Below, piece by piece: positions 8,515-17,387 of a stretch of 64,000 nt of DNA. This DNA is from Candidatus Cohnella colombiensis (lineage in GTDB: Bacteria > Bacillota > Bacilli > Paenibacillales > Paenibacillaceae). Every line of letters begins with the position of its first letter. Within the stretch, counting starts at the first letter, position 1. The stretch lies in assembly GCA_029203125.1 (NCBI GenBank), contig CP119317.1:1426001-1490000 (forward strand), given 5' to 3'. The translations under genes were made by a program, and so were the position numbers. The notes under the pieces are model-generated. The model saw nothing but the letters and a program-made list of their open reading frames with translations, made no database searches and had not been told where the DNA came from.

Positions 8515-9432
8515 TTATTTGTCAGAAAAGAAGAAAGGTAATTGAGGCAATTGCTGGCCCTCGTAAAGACGAGCTTTCATCTCTAAAAAATCTCCAACTC
8601 GCACGCCTTCTGTTCCTGTTAATAATTCAGCTACATCTTGAAAGCTTGTTAAATTTCGTTTGTCTGCTTGTCCTGATAATAGAAATTGATCGATACGAGC
8701 AGTTAGATCCTGTGGTGTGTATTCCGTAATTAATGCCTGTGACTCCAAGAAGTCTGCGCTCACAATATTTTTAATTAAGAGAGGTAAACCAGACCAAGTG
8801 GAGGATGGCAATGGATTTGCAACCTCATATTGACTTGGGGTATCGGAATCAATCGTTGAAGCCCAGACGAGCATTGCAGCGTAATACGTTTTTTGGGCAC
8901 TTAACAGATGAATGCGAGCTTCATTAAAATATGAATTCGTATCAAGCTTACCAAGGAAAGCATCCGCACTGTTGTCATTTGCAGTACTCGCTAAAGAAGA
9001 GAAGCTATTAGAAAATAATTTCAAGCTTTTCATATATTCAGTTTGAGCGGTAACGAGTAACGGAGAGGCTGGAGACACATATGTCCCTTTAATCTCTTCG
9101 TATTTCTTCGTAGCTAGCTTTGATAATTGTTTTAAAGATGCAGAACGATCAGATGTCGGATCTACAAGCCATTTGTGTTGAATGGAAAACCATTCGGATT
9201 GAAATTCACGATTCGCTAAAAATACGGTATGATAGAAAGAGACTAGATCTTGTTGCTGATATGCATTAGAAGAAGCAGTAACTGCTGATTGGCTAGGTGC
9301 GTTTACTTGTTTGGCCTCAGTGCGGTCAATTCCAACTTTTACGCCATAAAAAAAAGCACCAGCCGCGACAACTAGCAATAATAGTAAGACGAGAGAAAAC
9401 ATAAGTTCTGGGCGAGATTTTCGAGTGTTCAT
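8515..9432 (-). CDS. Membrane-anchored protein of unknown function
   Basis: 305 residues starting at the ATG at 9432, which has an AAAGGAG site; a longer frame to 9582 has no such site and an implausible N-terminus. Residues 11-31 are a single hydrophobic anchor. The rest is an extracytoplasmic, mostly helical region rich in Ser, Gln and Leu without a motif I recognise. It is divergent from the CPBP protease at 9529 with a 96-bp shared control region. Function unknown. Confidence 0.75.
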   Translation of the reverse strand: MNTRKSRPELMFSLVLLLLLVVAAGAFFYGVKVGIDRTEAKQVNAPSQSAVTASSNAYQQQDLVSFYHTVFLANREFQSEWFSIQHKWLVDPTSDRSASLKQLSKLATKKYEEIKGTYVSPASPLLVTAQTEYMKSLKLFSNSFSSLASTANDNSADAFLGKLDTNSYFNEARIHLLSAQKTYYAAMLVWASTIDSDTPSQYEVANPLPSSTWSGLPLLIKNIVSADFLESQALITEYTPQDLTARIDQFLLSGQADKRNLTSFQDVAELLTGTEGVRVGDFLEMKARLYEGQQLPQLPFFFSDK

Positions 9433-9528
9433 CGGCCGCTCCTTTGAATGAAAAATAATTATCAGTAGTCCTAGTATAGAAAAAAACAACAAGCTTGAAC
9501 ATAGAGAAATGAGCTGAAATGAGATAAA

Positions 9529-10122
9529 ATGAAAAAATTCGACTTTAAAAACATAAAAGTACGTAAAGTTACGGTTGATCAACTGGATGATCGAATGTTA
9601 CTCGTTAACTTGTATTCGACACAAATACTTACTCTTATTATCGGTTTCGTGTGGGTTTTATTTCAGGGGAGAAACATATTTCAGCTATTTAGTATTCCGA
9701 CAAATTATGAGTTTCTCATTTGGGGTGTCGGTTTTGCACTAGTTGTACTAGGTGTAGATTTGCTTATTTCACGATTTGTACCCGAAGAAGTGTCGGATGA
9801 TGGGGGTGTGAATGAGCGCATATTTGGGAATAGACCCTTGTGGCACATCGCGCTTATTTCACTAATTGTGAGTATTTGCGAGGAATTATTATTTCGCGGT
9901 GCATTGCAGCATGCAATAGGAGCGTATTGGACGAGCATCTTGTTCGCAGCTATTCATGTTCGATATTTACGTCATTGGATTCCTACCGGTCTAGTATTCG
10001 CGATAAGCTATGGACTAGGTTGGATCATGATGACAACAGGTACAATATGGGCGCCAATCGTTGCGCATTTCCTAGTAGATTTCATTATGGGCTGTATCAT
10101 TCGGTTTCGGAGGGAGAAGTAA
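9529..10122 (+). CDS. CPBP family intramembrane glutamic endopeptidase
   Basis: 197 residues with several membrane helices. The family's catalytic signatures are present: Glu118-Glu119-x3-Arg123 (EELLFR), His143 (FAAIHV) and His180 (IVAHFLVD). Such proteases (Abi/CAAX-like) cleave within membranes; the substrate cannot be told from sequence. The ribosome site is weak and the start uncertain by some codons (ATG 9595 is an alternative). The stop overlaps the next start by one base (TAATG), so the two are probably one transcript. Confidence 0.85.
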   Translation: MKKFDFKNIKVRKVTVDQLDDRMLLVNLYSTQILTLIIGFVWVLFQGRNIFQLFSIPTNYEFLIWGVGFALVVLGVDLLISRFVPEEVSDDGGVNERIFGNRPLWHIALISLIVSICEELLFRGALQHAIGAYWTSILFAAIHVRYLRHWIPTGLVFAISYGLGWIMMTTGTIWAPIVAHFLVDFIMGCIIRFRREK

Positions 10123-10418
10123 TGAGCAACAATTCGGAAGATTCTTCAGCAGTGTGGAGTCAATATGTCAATGCGAAGCACAATGCGTTCGGAGAAGAGT
10201 CGGAAAAGGATCCTGCACAGACGCTTGAAGAATTAGAAGCCGCAATTGCACAATTGGCGGCTTCATCAGGACTGTCTGAAACAGGTTTACCTCCACGAGC
10301 GATCGTGCACCCAGTTGAACGAAGCCAGCTTTCGCGTTGGTTTTATCTTACGCTCGTACTGTTGTTCACTGCACTTGTAGTTGGCATGATCTGGTGGGGT
10401 GTGCAACAACAATATTAA
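10122..10418 (+). CDS. Small single-span membrane protein, unknown function
   Basis: 98 residues; ATG 10122 follows GGAGGGAGAAG and overlaps the protease stop. A charged, soluble N-terminal part with a short helix rich in Glu and Ala (about 33-50) is followed by one C-terminal membrane helix (75-94). Coupling to the CPBP protease suggests a partner or substrate, which is inference. The stop overlaps the convergent deacetylase gene by 4 bp. Confidence 0.75.
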   Translation: MSNNSEDSSAVWSQYVNAKHNAFGEESEKDPAQTLEELEAAIAQLAASSGLSETGLPPRAIVHPVERSQLSRWFYLTLVLLFTALVVGMIWWGVQQQY

Positions 10419-11284
10419 TCATTGAACGAAGGGATAAGTATTGCATTAGGGTCAACGAAGGAGTAACCCTTGTCTTCAAGCATTGTAAGTAAGGTGTCAA
10501 TAATTTCAGCTGTCCATGGCAGTTCATGCATCAGAATGTTGCTTCCGGAATGCAATTGCTCCATCACATTGTCAATGACAGCTTGAGGGCGATCAGCAAG
10601 CTTAACGCTTAATTCCCAATCTAGAGAGCCATTAGACCAATTCATCTGCAACAGTTTATTTTCTTTAGCGATTGCACGTACATCATCATTCGAAGCGCCA
10701 TGTGGTGGACGGAAGAACACCGGTGTTTTGCCTGTAACCTCTTGTACAATTGTTTGAACGTCGGCTATTTGTTGTTTGATTTTCTCAGGTGCTTCTTTGT
10801 TCAATTGAATGTGGTCCCACGAATGATTGCCAATCACTTGTCCTCGTTCATCAATTTGTTTGAGCAACTCTGGTTTTGCTTTTACGCGATATCCGTTAAC
10901 GAAGAAAATCGCCTTTGCGTTATGCTTATCGAGTGCGTCAAGAATCGGATCAAGCGTTTCGCTATCTTTTGGCCCATCATCAAAGGTCAGTAGCACTACT
11001 TTGCTGTTCGTCTTTTCTTTATCAATAGGGACAATGCGGTAAACTTTGTTCATTTCATATTCGACTTCAACAGTGATTTCCTCAGGTGTACTCAGAGAGG
11101 CTTCCTCTGTAACGACTGGGCTTGCCTCAGGTGATGCTGCCTCACTTGCAGATGCAGTTGGTTCAGGTACTGCAATTTCTGATGCTGGCGCAGAAGCTGA
11201 AGGAGTTGTCGTATTGTTTTGACCGCAGGCAACGAGAATGAGCATGAAGAGAGCAGTAGCTGTTACGAGCAATAGGCGATTCAT
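10415..11284 (-). CDS. Polysaccharide deacetylase lipoprotein (NodB/CE4)
   Basis: 289 residues from the ATG at 11284 (GGAGGA site); the longer frame to 11350 is not supported. It has a lipoprotein signal with Cys20 (LVAC), a low-complexity Ser/Ala/Glu/Pro linker (21-75) and a NodB domain (about 94-280). CE4 motifs: TFDDGP (100-105) for the catalytic Asp and metal Asp, HSWDH (154-158) for the metal histidines, and RPPHG (192-196). It probably deacetylates cell-wall or surface N-acetyl sugars outside the membrane. Convergent with the gene on its left. Confidence 0.9.
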   Translation of the reverse strand: MNRLLLVTATALFMLILVACGQNNTTTPSASAPASEIAVPEPTASASEAASPEASPVVTEEASLSTPEEITVEVEYEMNKVYRIVPIDKEKTNSKVVLLTFDDGPKDSETLDPILDALDKHNAKAIFFVNGYRVKAKPELLKQIDERGQVIGNHSWDHIQLNKEAPEKIKQQIADVQTIVQEVTGKTPVFFRPPHGASNDDVRAIAKENKLLQMNWSNGSLDWELSVKLADRPQAVIDNVMEQLHSGSNILMHELPWTAEIIDTLLTMLEDKGYSFVDPNAILIPSFND

Positions 11285-11424
11285 TATAATTCCTCCATCT
11301 TGATGTGTATTTGTTGAACGATTGTAACATAATTCGGGGTTGTACGACATAAGGCCACTTCCTTATTTTGAGCCGGATGATAAGACTATAGTCGGTCACA
11401 ATAAGGGTACAAGGAGGTGGCAAG

Positions 11425-11775
11425 ATGAAGATCGCGACATTCCTCATGGGAAGCTTGGCAGGCGCTGCTGTTGTCATGCTGTTGAGGAGAAATCAAATGG
11501 TAAGTGCAACAGCTTCAAGTGTCGGTAACCGAATGAAGCAAAGTATGTCAGATATGAAAGATCAGTGGATGGGCAAGGCGCTCAACAAGATGCTCAATAA
11601 TCAAAAGAGCAGTTCTTCAGACAAAGAGCAATCATCGCGTTCGAACCATTCAGCACAGTCTGATTACGATGGGAATACATTACAAGAGATTGAACGATTT
11701 GTATCTAAGGACCCGGAGGTAGCAAGCGAAGTGAATTCGATTTTGGAACAAAATGGACAACACCCGCTTTCCTAA
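11425..11775 (+). CDS. Small YtxH-like membrane-anchored protein
   Basis: 116 residues after an AAGGAGGTGG site. An N-terminal hydrophobic, glycine-containing segment (MGSLAGAAVVMLL, about 8-20) is followed by a basic turn and a long hydrophilic helical tail rich in Ser, Lys and Gln. The architecture resembles YtxH/gas-vesicle-like stress proteins, but I see no diagnostic motif. A terminator follows 17 bp after the stop. Confidence 0.7.
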   Translation: MKIATFLMGSLAGAAVVMLLRRNQMVSATASSVGNRMKQSMSDMKDQWMGKALNKMLNNQKSSSSDKEQSSRSNHSAQSDYDGNTLQEIERFVSKDPEVASEVNSILEQNGQHPLS

Positions 11776-11792
11776 AATGATACTCGAAAAGT

Positions 11793-11836
11793 AACGGCAT
11801 CTTCCTCTAAATATAGAGGAAAGATGCCGTTTTTTA
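11793..11836 (+). terminator. Intrinsic terminator
   Basis: Arms 11793-11808 and 11815-11831 pair over about 15 bp with a one-base bulge; six T residues follow. It ends the transcript of the gene at 11425-11775. Confidence 0.9.
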
Positions 11837-11963
11837 TAGATACATGTGTTTTCCCTAGTGCATTTCTAGTGCAAAAATGATAACATGTTAGCAAGTAACG
11901 ATTCATACACGCTTCATAAGTAAATTCATAAGCTGTTATCACCGGCAGAAGGAGGATCCTGTC

Positions 11964-12563
11964 ATGAAGATGGAACGGCTTAGCCAAGACAAAATCCGGA
12001 TTTTCCTCACGTTCGATGATTTGACTGAGCGCGGGATCCAGAAGGAAGACATGTGGCGCGAGATTCCAAAGGTTCATGAGCTTTTTAGTGAGATGATGGA
12101 TCAAGCTTATAATGAGCTTGGATTCGATGCTTCCGGACCGTTAGCGGTCGAAGTGTTTGGTATGCCAGCACAAGGGATGGTTGTTATTGTAACGCGAGGC
12201 AAGCATACTCGTGATACTGAATCCGTCTCTGAAGATGAAGAAGAAGTATACGAAATGGAAGTGACGCTTGAACAGAGCGACGCCATCATATATCGATTCA
12301 GAGATATTGAAGATGCCATCGGTGCGGCAAAGACACTTGCAGGGCGTTTGACAGAGGAAGGTAGAATGTATCGCTACCAGAATCAATGGATTTTGTGCTT
12401 CGATCCTGCGGGTTGGGATAGCGCAGGCTTTCACTCCCTCATCGCAGTGCTCGCAGAGTACGGAGAAGCAACTTCAGTCACTCATGCGATGCTGGAAGAG
12501 TACGGTAAGCTAATCATTCCGGCTGACGCCGTTAAAGTGCTCGTAGAGCATTTCGCTAATTAA
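11964..12563 (+). CDS. mecA: Adaptor protein MecA
   Basis: 199 residues. The N-terminal domain (MERLSQDKIRIFLTFDDLTERG) and the C-terminal domain (from about 108) match MecA, the adaptor that hands substrates to ClpC-ClpP for degradation, for example ComK in Bacillus. The two domains are joined by an acidic linker (about 78-98). AGAAGGAGGA precedes the ATG. A tandem TAGTGCA pair and an inverted repeat TGATAACA/TGTTATCA (11878-11941) lie in the upstream gap. It is transcribed alone and followed by a strong terminator. Confidence 0.92.
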   Translation: MKMERLSQDKIRIFLTFDDLTERGIQKEDMWREIPKVHELFSEMMDQAYNELGFDASGPLAVEVFGMPAQGMVVIVTRGKHTRDTESVSEDEEEVYEMEVTLEQSDAIIYRFRDIEDAIGAAKTLAGRLTEEGRMYRYQNQWILCFDPAGWDSAGFHSLIAVLAEYGEATSVTHAMLEEYGKLIIPADAVKVLVEHFAN

Positions 12564-12576
12564 TACCCACTTAAAG

Positions 12577-12621
12577 GAACATTTTGCGAACGAATGATAA
12601 ATTCGCAAAATGTTCTTTTTT
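12577..12621 (+). terminator. Intrinsic terminator of mecA
   Basis: A perfect 14-bp stem (12577-12590 with 12602-12615) is followed by a run of T to 12621. Confidence 0.92.
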
Positions 12622-12673
12622 TCTGATTGCACTTTTACTGTTATAATAAAGAAAGGAGAGGAGAAATCCGACG

Positions 12674-13342
12674 ATGCCGATCGTATCTGTACTGGCGGCT
12701 TCCATTGCTCCAGGAATCGCTTTGCTTGCCTATTTTTATTTGAAGGACCGTTATGATACAGAGCCACTCCCCATGGTGCTGAAGATGTTTCTGATCGGTG
12801 TGTTAATCGTACTCCCGATTATTATCGTACAGCGCGGGATGATTGTTTTATTTGGTGATTCGCCATTTGTGTCTGCGTTTATAAGCTCAGCGATGGTTGA
12901 AGAGTTTTTCAAGTGGTTCGTACTTTATCATTTAATTTATAATCACACCGAGTTCGATGAGCCCTATGATGGCATCGTGTATGCTGTTGCGGTATCACTT
13001 GGTTTTGCAACCTTAGAAAATGTATTGTATGCATTTATGCAACCTGCGACATTTGGCACATTGATGGCTCGCGCACTGTTACCTGTATCAGGACATGCTT
13101 TATTTGGTGTATATATGGGCTATGCATTTGGACGAGCTAAGTTTACTAAAGATAATAATGTGAAAAGTTTATTGCTACTTGCTTTTATTTTCCCTGTCGT
13201 ATGGCATGGCTTCTTTGATTACATCATGTTAACCGTATCCACGACATGGATCTGGTTGATCGTTCCATTCATGTTCATGCTCTGGTTTGTTGGGATGCGA
13301 TTTGTGAAGCGTGCGAATGCAGTCTCACCTTTTCGATTATAG
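12674..13342 (+). CDS. prsW: Site-1 protease PrsW
   Basis: 222-residue multi-spanning glutamic protease of the PrsW family. Conserved motifs: EEFFKW with Glu76-Glu77, ENVLY with Glu115, His141 (GHALFG) and His178 (VWHGFFD). In B. subtilis, PrsW makes the first cut in the anti-sigma factor RsiW and sits beside sleB-ypeB. Here ypeB is next but sleB is missing. The ribosome site is GGAGAGGAG. Its target could be the anti-sigma factor at 59019, but that is a guess. Confidence 0.93.
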   Translation: MPIVSVLAASIAPGIALLAYFYLKDRYDTEPLPMVLKMFLIGVLIVLPIIIVQRGMIVLFGDSPFVSAFISSAMVEEFFKWFVLYHLIYNHTEFDEPYDGIVYAVAVSLGFATLENVLYAFMQPATFGTLMARALLPVSGHALFGVYMGYAFGRAKFTKDNNVKSLLLLAFIFPVVWHGFFDYIMLTVSTTWIWLIVPFMFMLWFVGMRFVKRANAVSPFRL

Positions 13343-13367
13343 TGAAATTTATCTAGCTTTTACGCAT

Positions 13368-13434
13368 AAAGCCGACACCTTCTTCTCAAACTAACGGCAT
13401 ACCGTAGTCTGGGAATGAAAGGGGTCGGCTTTTC
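13368..13434 (+). promoter_or_regulatory. Hairpin covering the ypeB ribosome binding site
   Basis: AAAGCCGACACC (13368-13379) pairs with GGGGTCGGCTTT (13421-13432), 11 of 12 bp. The right arm contains the only purine-rich stretch (AAAGGGG) able to act as the ypeB ribosome site, and the ATG follows 2 nt after the arm. The hairpin may terminate prsW transcripts (short T tail) and/or hide the ypeB ribosome site. A small inner hairpin (13393-13404) sits in the loop. Confidence 0.5.
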
Positions 13435-14787
13435 ATGTACGCACGTCTAAGTTCAGTTATGTTCCCGATTGCTGCTTTGTTGTTTGCTGGCGCAATTTTT
13501 TGGGGGTACCAAGAGCATCAAGAGAAGAACTCGATTTTGATTAAAGCAGAAAACCAATATCAACGTGCATTTCATGATTTGAACACCCATATGGATCGAT
13601 TATATGATGAGATGGGTGAGACTTTGGCGGTCGCAGGAAATTCTCAAGCCATGCAAAGAAAAGGGCTCGTGAATATTTGGCGATTGACAAGTCAAGCGCA
13701 AAATGAAATCAATCAGTTGCCTTTGGCAATGCTTCCGTTCAACAATGCATCAAAATTTCTTGCAAGAATTAACAATTTTGCTTATCAGACCGCTGTTCGA
13801 GATTTAACAAAGCAACCGCTCACCGACCAAGAACTGAAGATGATGAAGTCACTCTACACAACTGCACAATCGATCAACTCGGAGCTCGGATCAGTTCAAG
13901 AAGCAGTAATGAAAGATCATCTGCGATGGATGGATGTCGAGATCGCGATGGCGAGTGAAAATGGACCCAATGATAATATGATTATTGATGGATTTAAATC
14001 GATGGATAAACAAATGGGCGAATACCCAGAGACGGAGTGGGGTCCGACAGCGTTATCAACAGATCGCATGAGATCTTCTAAAGGATTAGAAGGGAAAGAA
14101 GTCACTGAGGATGAAATCAGAAACGTAGCTGCACAATATTTACACGCTAATGTAGCTCAGAAAAAGATATCGGTTGAGGCGACAGGTGAAAAAACAGAAC
14201 TCCCAACGTACTCTGTGACTGTAGAGGAAGCGAAGCATGAGGCAGTTCAAATGGATTTCACGCGCAAAGGTGGACATCTGCTATGGATGATGAACTCCCG
14301 TGTAGTGAAGGATCGCACAATAAACTTCGATACAGCGCGAAATAAGGCATCTCAGTATCTTGTCAGGCATAAGTACATGGAGATGACTCCTGTTACTTAT
14401 GACGAATATGATCATGTAGCGGTGTTTACATTCGTTCGATTAATTGACGGCATAAGATTTTATCCTGATAAGCTCACCGTCCGCGTTGCTCTTGATAATG
14501 GCGAAGTCGTTGGCTTGCAAACGTCGGATCATGTCTTCGCACCAAAGCTGTTAACGCCAGGCAAGCCCAAAGTAAGCAAAGCTGAGGCACAGAAAGTATT
14601 AAATACCAATTTCAGAATTGAGCAGCACTTGCTTTCGGTAATGGAAAACCCGATGCAGCAGCTCGTCCTCTGTCATGAATTTATTGGAAAGATCAACAAT
14701 CGAAAGTACCGCATCTTCGTGAATGCGGAAACTGGAATTGAGGAGGACGTTGTCGAAATTCCTGATAGTGCTAAACCGATCTACTGA
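13435..14787 (+). CDS. ypeB: Germination protein YpeB
   Basis: 450 residues, full family length. An N-terminal membrane anchor (about 7-25) is followed by the conserved segment YQEHQEKNSILIKAENQYQR, a helical N-terminal domain and C-terminal repeats of PepSY type. YpeB is needed in Bacillus spores for correct placement and stability of the cortex-lytic enzyme SleB, normally encoded just upstream. No sleB lies in the 92-bp prsW-ypeB gap, so SleB, if present, must be encoded elsewhere. Confidence 0.93.
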   Translation: MYARLSSVMFPIAALLFAGAIFWGYQEHQEKNSILIKAENQYQRAFHDLNTHMDRLYDEMGETLAVAGNSQAMQRKGLVNIWRLTSQAQNEINQLPLAMLPFNNASKFLARINNFAYQTAVRDLTKQPLTDQELKMMKSLYTTAQSINSELGSVQEAVMKDHLRWMDVEIAMASENGPNDNMIIDGFKSMDKQMGEYPETEWGPTALSTDRMRSSKGLEGKEVTEDEIRNVAAQYLHANVAQKKISVEATGEKTELPTYSVTVEEAKHEAVQMDFTRKGGHLLWMMNSRVVKDRTINFDTARNKASQYLVRHKYMEMTPVTYDEYDHVAVFTFVRLIDGIRFYPDKLTVRVALDNGEVVGLQTSDHVFAPKLLTPGKPKVSKAEAQKVLNTNFRIEQHLLSVMENPMQQLVLCHEFIGKINNRKYRIFVNAETGIEEDVVEIPDSAKPIY

Positions 14788-14865
14788 TGAAAATAGGGAC
14801 TGTCTGATTGGAATTTACATTCTATCGACAGCCCTATTCGCTTGTTCCCTAATCTTCTTCTAGCG

Positions 14866-14874
14866 TGGTATAAT
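14866..14874 (+). promoter_or_regulatory. Extended -10 promoter element
   Basis: TGGTATAAT at 14866-14874 is a perfect extended -10 (TGnTATAAT); no good -35 is visible. It lies 40 bp before the PilZ gene start. Confidence 0.5.
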
Positions 14875-14913
14875 GAGAGAATTAGAGGAATTCGCTTCTG
14901 TGGAGGGTTAACG

Positions 14914-15567
14914 GTGCTACCAAAAATTAACCAAATGATGTATTTGCAGGCTGAGTCTGCAACTGGGAATGAAGAGCCAATAACATTACGTTCTCGTGTA
15001 GCGGATTTAGATGAACGCAATATCTATATTGAAATTCCACTAGATGAAAAGAGTAGAAAATTATATCGTGCAAAAGTTGGCGAGCAGTTCCAACTCTATT
15101 TTTTTACGAATGAAGGCGTTAAACACCTGTTTGCTTCGGATGTAACTGGATTTCGGAAAGAAAAAGTTAATCTGGTCGCCATTCGGATGCCGAAGCTTGA
15201 AGATATATCCAAGGATCAGCGTCGTAGCTTTTTGCGCGTGGAAGCGAACCTAGAGGTTGCGGTTCAAATTGGAAATAAGCTGCGCTTCGTTGCGATAACG
15301 GAAGATGTTGGCGGTGGTGGAGTATCTTTCATTTGTGAACGCAAATGGCCGATCGAAACGAATGCTCAACTATCTTGCTGGCTTTTACTTCATTATAAAA
15401 ATGGTTCAATTGCACATGCGGCATTTGTGGGAGAGGTTGTACGTGTACTGCCTGTCGAATCTGACCGCAATTTGATAATGATGAGATTTCAAGACATTGT
15501 TGATACCGATCAACAAAAAATAATTCGTTATTGCTTCGAACGTCAACTAGATAAACGGAAAGATTAA
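14914..15567 (+). CDS. PilZ-domain flagellar brake protein (YcgR/YpfA type)
   Basis: 217 residues from GTG 14914, chosen because TGGAGGG sits 7 nt before it; an upstream in-frame start at 14842 has no site. A YcgR-N-like beta domain (about 1-95) is followed by a PilZ domain with the c-di-GMP motifs: an Arg-rich block (QRRSFLR, about 101-107) and DVGGGG (about 131), a variant of DxSxxG with Gly for Ser. In Bacillus YpfA slows the flagellar motor in response to c-di-GMP. The location between ypeB and cmk matches ypfA. Confidence 0.85.
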   Translation: MLPKINQMMYLQAESATGNEEPITLRSRVADLDERNIYIEIPLDEKSRKLYRAKVGEQFQLYFFTNEGVKHLFASDVTGFRKEKVNLVAIRMPKLEDISKDQRRSFLRVEANLEVAVQIGNKLRFVAITEDVGGGGVSFICERKWPIETNAQLSCWLLLHYKNGSIAHAAFVGEVVRVLPVESDRNLIMMRFQDIVDTDQQKIIRYCFERQLDKRKD

Positions 15568-15612
15568 GGTTGTGCTACTCGCATGGCCTTCTTCTATTGT
15601 GGGGGTAGGCCA

Positions 15613-15822
15613 TTGAAAAATCGGGCTAGCAACAGCGACAATCCTGAACCGAATTTCACTGCTTGGTCAGAGCGCGTAGAGCGCTATATCGTTCGAGTTA
15701 TTGTAGTGCTGACAGTGCTCTTGTGCTTGTCACAACTTATGCTTCAATTCCCATCGGTTCGCCGTCTGATCTCCTCTACTGAACGAACTGAAGGAGTCCC
15801 ATTTCCATACATATCCCCCTAG
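15613..15822 (+). CDS. Small membrane protein in the ypfB position
   Basis: 69 residues from TTG 15613, preferred because GGGGGT lies 7 nt upstream; an ATG at 15583 would add ten residues but has no good site. It has a hydrophilic N-terminus and one membrane helix (about 27-45). Its position between the PilZ gene and cmk corresponds to B. subtilis ypfB, but I cannot confirm homology. The inverted repeat ATGGCCT/AGGCCAT (15582-15612) places the ribosome site in a hairpin loop. Confidence 0.6.
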   Translation: MKNRASNSDNPEPNFTAWSERVERYIVRVIVVLTVLLCLSQLMLQFPSVRRLISSTERTEGVPFPYISP

Positions 15823-15840
15823 GTTGTGGGCATACCCTTT

Positions 15841-15869
15841 TTGCATCTCAGGTGGTACTATGATATAAT
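15841..15869 (+). promoter_or_regulatory. Sigma-A promoter for cmk
   Basis: TTGCAT (15841-15846), 17-bp spacer, TATAAT (15864-15869), with TGA before the -10. It lies 84 bp upstream of cmk. Confidence 0.75.
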
Positions 15870-15952
15870 TTGGTCATTCGCAGCAGGCTGAGCCTGCCAT
15901 TTTTTCTTTCGTACTGTTTTTGTCTGTCGCGTAGGAGGCCAGTTGTCACATT

Positions 15953-16654
15953 ATGAATTCACATACTCAACCTATCAATATTGCGATTGATGGACCTGCG
16001 GGTGCTGGGAAAAGTACAGTCGCTCGTTTGGTGGCGAAGTCGCTACAATACATATACGTGGATACTGGAGCGATGTATCGCGCTGTCACCTTCAAAGTGC
16101 TGGAAGCTGGTCTATCTGTAGAAGATGAAGCTGGAATCGCACATCTAACCGAAACCTTAGATATTATTTTACGCCCTGGCGAACAAGCGCAACAGGTGTT
16201 TGTAAATAGTGAAGAGGTAAGCGCAAAGCTACGTACTTTGGATATTAATCGTAACGTATCGTATATTGCTCGAATCGAAGCTGTTCGGACCAAGATGGCT
16301 GATCTTCAACGTCAGATGTCATTAGCCAAAGGAGTCGTCATGGACGGCCGCGATATTGGTACACATGTGTTGCCGAATGCGGAGCTCAAAGTATTTTTGA
16401 CTGCATCAGCTAGAGAGCGTGCAACTAGAAGATTCAAAGAGCTTGGTGATGATGCTGGAATTACGTTAGAGCAGCTTGAACAGGAAATTACGACACGAGA
16501 CCGGCTTGATCAAGAACGAGAAATCGCACCCCTCATTTGTGCAGCTGACGCTCGTCTCATTGACTCTACAAGTCAAACGATCGACGAAGTAGCTAAACAA
16601 ATCGTACAATGGGGACTTGCTATTGCAAGAACCATTTCGACCGGAGGGAAGTAA
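15953..16654 (+). CDS. cmk: Cytidylate kinase
   Basis: 233 residues. The P-loop is GPAGAGKST (14-22), followed by VDTGAMYRAVT and the GRDIGT motif typical of CMP kinase type 1. It phosphorylates CMP and dCMP to diphosphates with ATP. The only strong ribosome site (AGGAGG, 15933-15938) lies 14 nt before the ATG, unusually far; ATT at 15950 is the only nearer in-frame candidate. plsC follows after 3 bp. Confidence 0.95.
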   Translation: MNSHTQPINIAIDGPAGAGKSTVARLVAKSLQYIYVDTGAMYRAVTFKVLEAGLSVEDEAGIAHLTETLDIILRPGEQAQQVFVNSEEVSAKLRTLDINRNVSYIARIEAVRTKMADLQRQMSLAKGVVMDGRDIGTHVLPNAELKVFLTASARERATRRFKELGDDAGITLEQLEQEITTRDRLDQEREIAPLICAADARLIDSTSQTIDEVAKQIVQWGLAIARTISTGGK

Positions 16655-16657
16655 ACT

Positions 16658-17242
16658 ATGTTATATCGATTTTGCAGGACACTCGCCCGCATTATCTTTT
16701 ATCTCTTATATCGGTTAGAGGCAAGAGGAATTGAAAATATTCCACGTGATGGCGCAGTTATTCTATGTAGCAATCACAAAAGCTTGCAAGATCCAATCAC
16801 GTTAGGTGTATGGGTACCCCGTATGGTTCATTACATGGCGAAAGCCGAACTATTCAAAATTCCATTGCTTGGACCGCTAATCAAGGGTGTTGGAGCATTT
16901 CCTGTCAAACGTGGTGGCGTAAGTAAAGAAGCCATCCGTACAGCCATTCATTTGCTCGAAGAAGGCAAGGTAATGGGGATCTTCCCGGAAGGTACTCGTA
17001 ATGAAACCGTCGGAATGGGCAAGCGCGGGGCTGTTACGATGGGAATTCGTGCAAAAGCTACAGTCGTTCCGGTTTCAATCATTGGTGAATACCGAATATT
17101 CCGCAAGATGGTTGTCGTATACGGTAAGCCAATCGATCTGAAGCCATATGCGGAGATTGGTACTGCGGAGAGCACGGAGGAAGCGACAGAGCTTATCATG
17201 TCGAAGATTCGTGTGATGTTGGAAACACGTCAGCCTGCGTAA
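16658..17242 (+). CDS. plsC: 1-acyl-sn-glycerol-3-phosphate acyltransferase
   Basis: 194 residues, LPLAT/AGPAT family. The catalytic HX4D motif is NHKSLQD (His40, Asp45) and the acceptor-binding motif is FPEGTR near residue 109. It adds the second acyl chain to make phosphatidic acid at the membrane. In an operon with cmk, and further along the same region are plsY and gpsA, so three steps of phospholipid synthesis lie within 7 kb. Confidence 0.92.
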   Translation: MLYRFCRTLARIIFYLLYRLEARGIENIPRDGAVILCSNHKSLQDPITLGVWVPRMVHYMAKAELFKIPLLGPLIKGVGAFPVKRGGVSKEAIRTAIHLLEEGKVMGIFPEGTRNETVGMGKRGAVTMGIRAKATVVPVSIIGEYRIFRKMVVVYGKPIDLKPYAEIGTAESTEEATELIMSKIRVMLETRQPA

Positions 17243-17387
17243 GCAGTCATGCATGTTTCACATTATAAACCCTCATAATATGTGGTAATCTAGTTTTGAG
17301 GACTTATCGATGCAGTTGATTAAGATTTAAGCACCGCTTGATGCGGGTTTAAATAAAGTAGGGGTAGAATTGAGGAGGTAATTTGTC

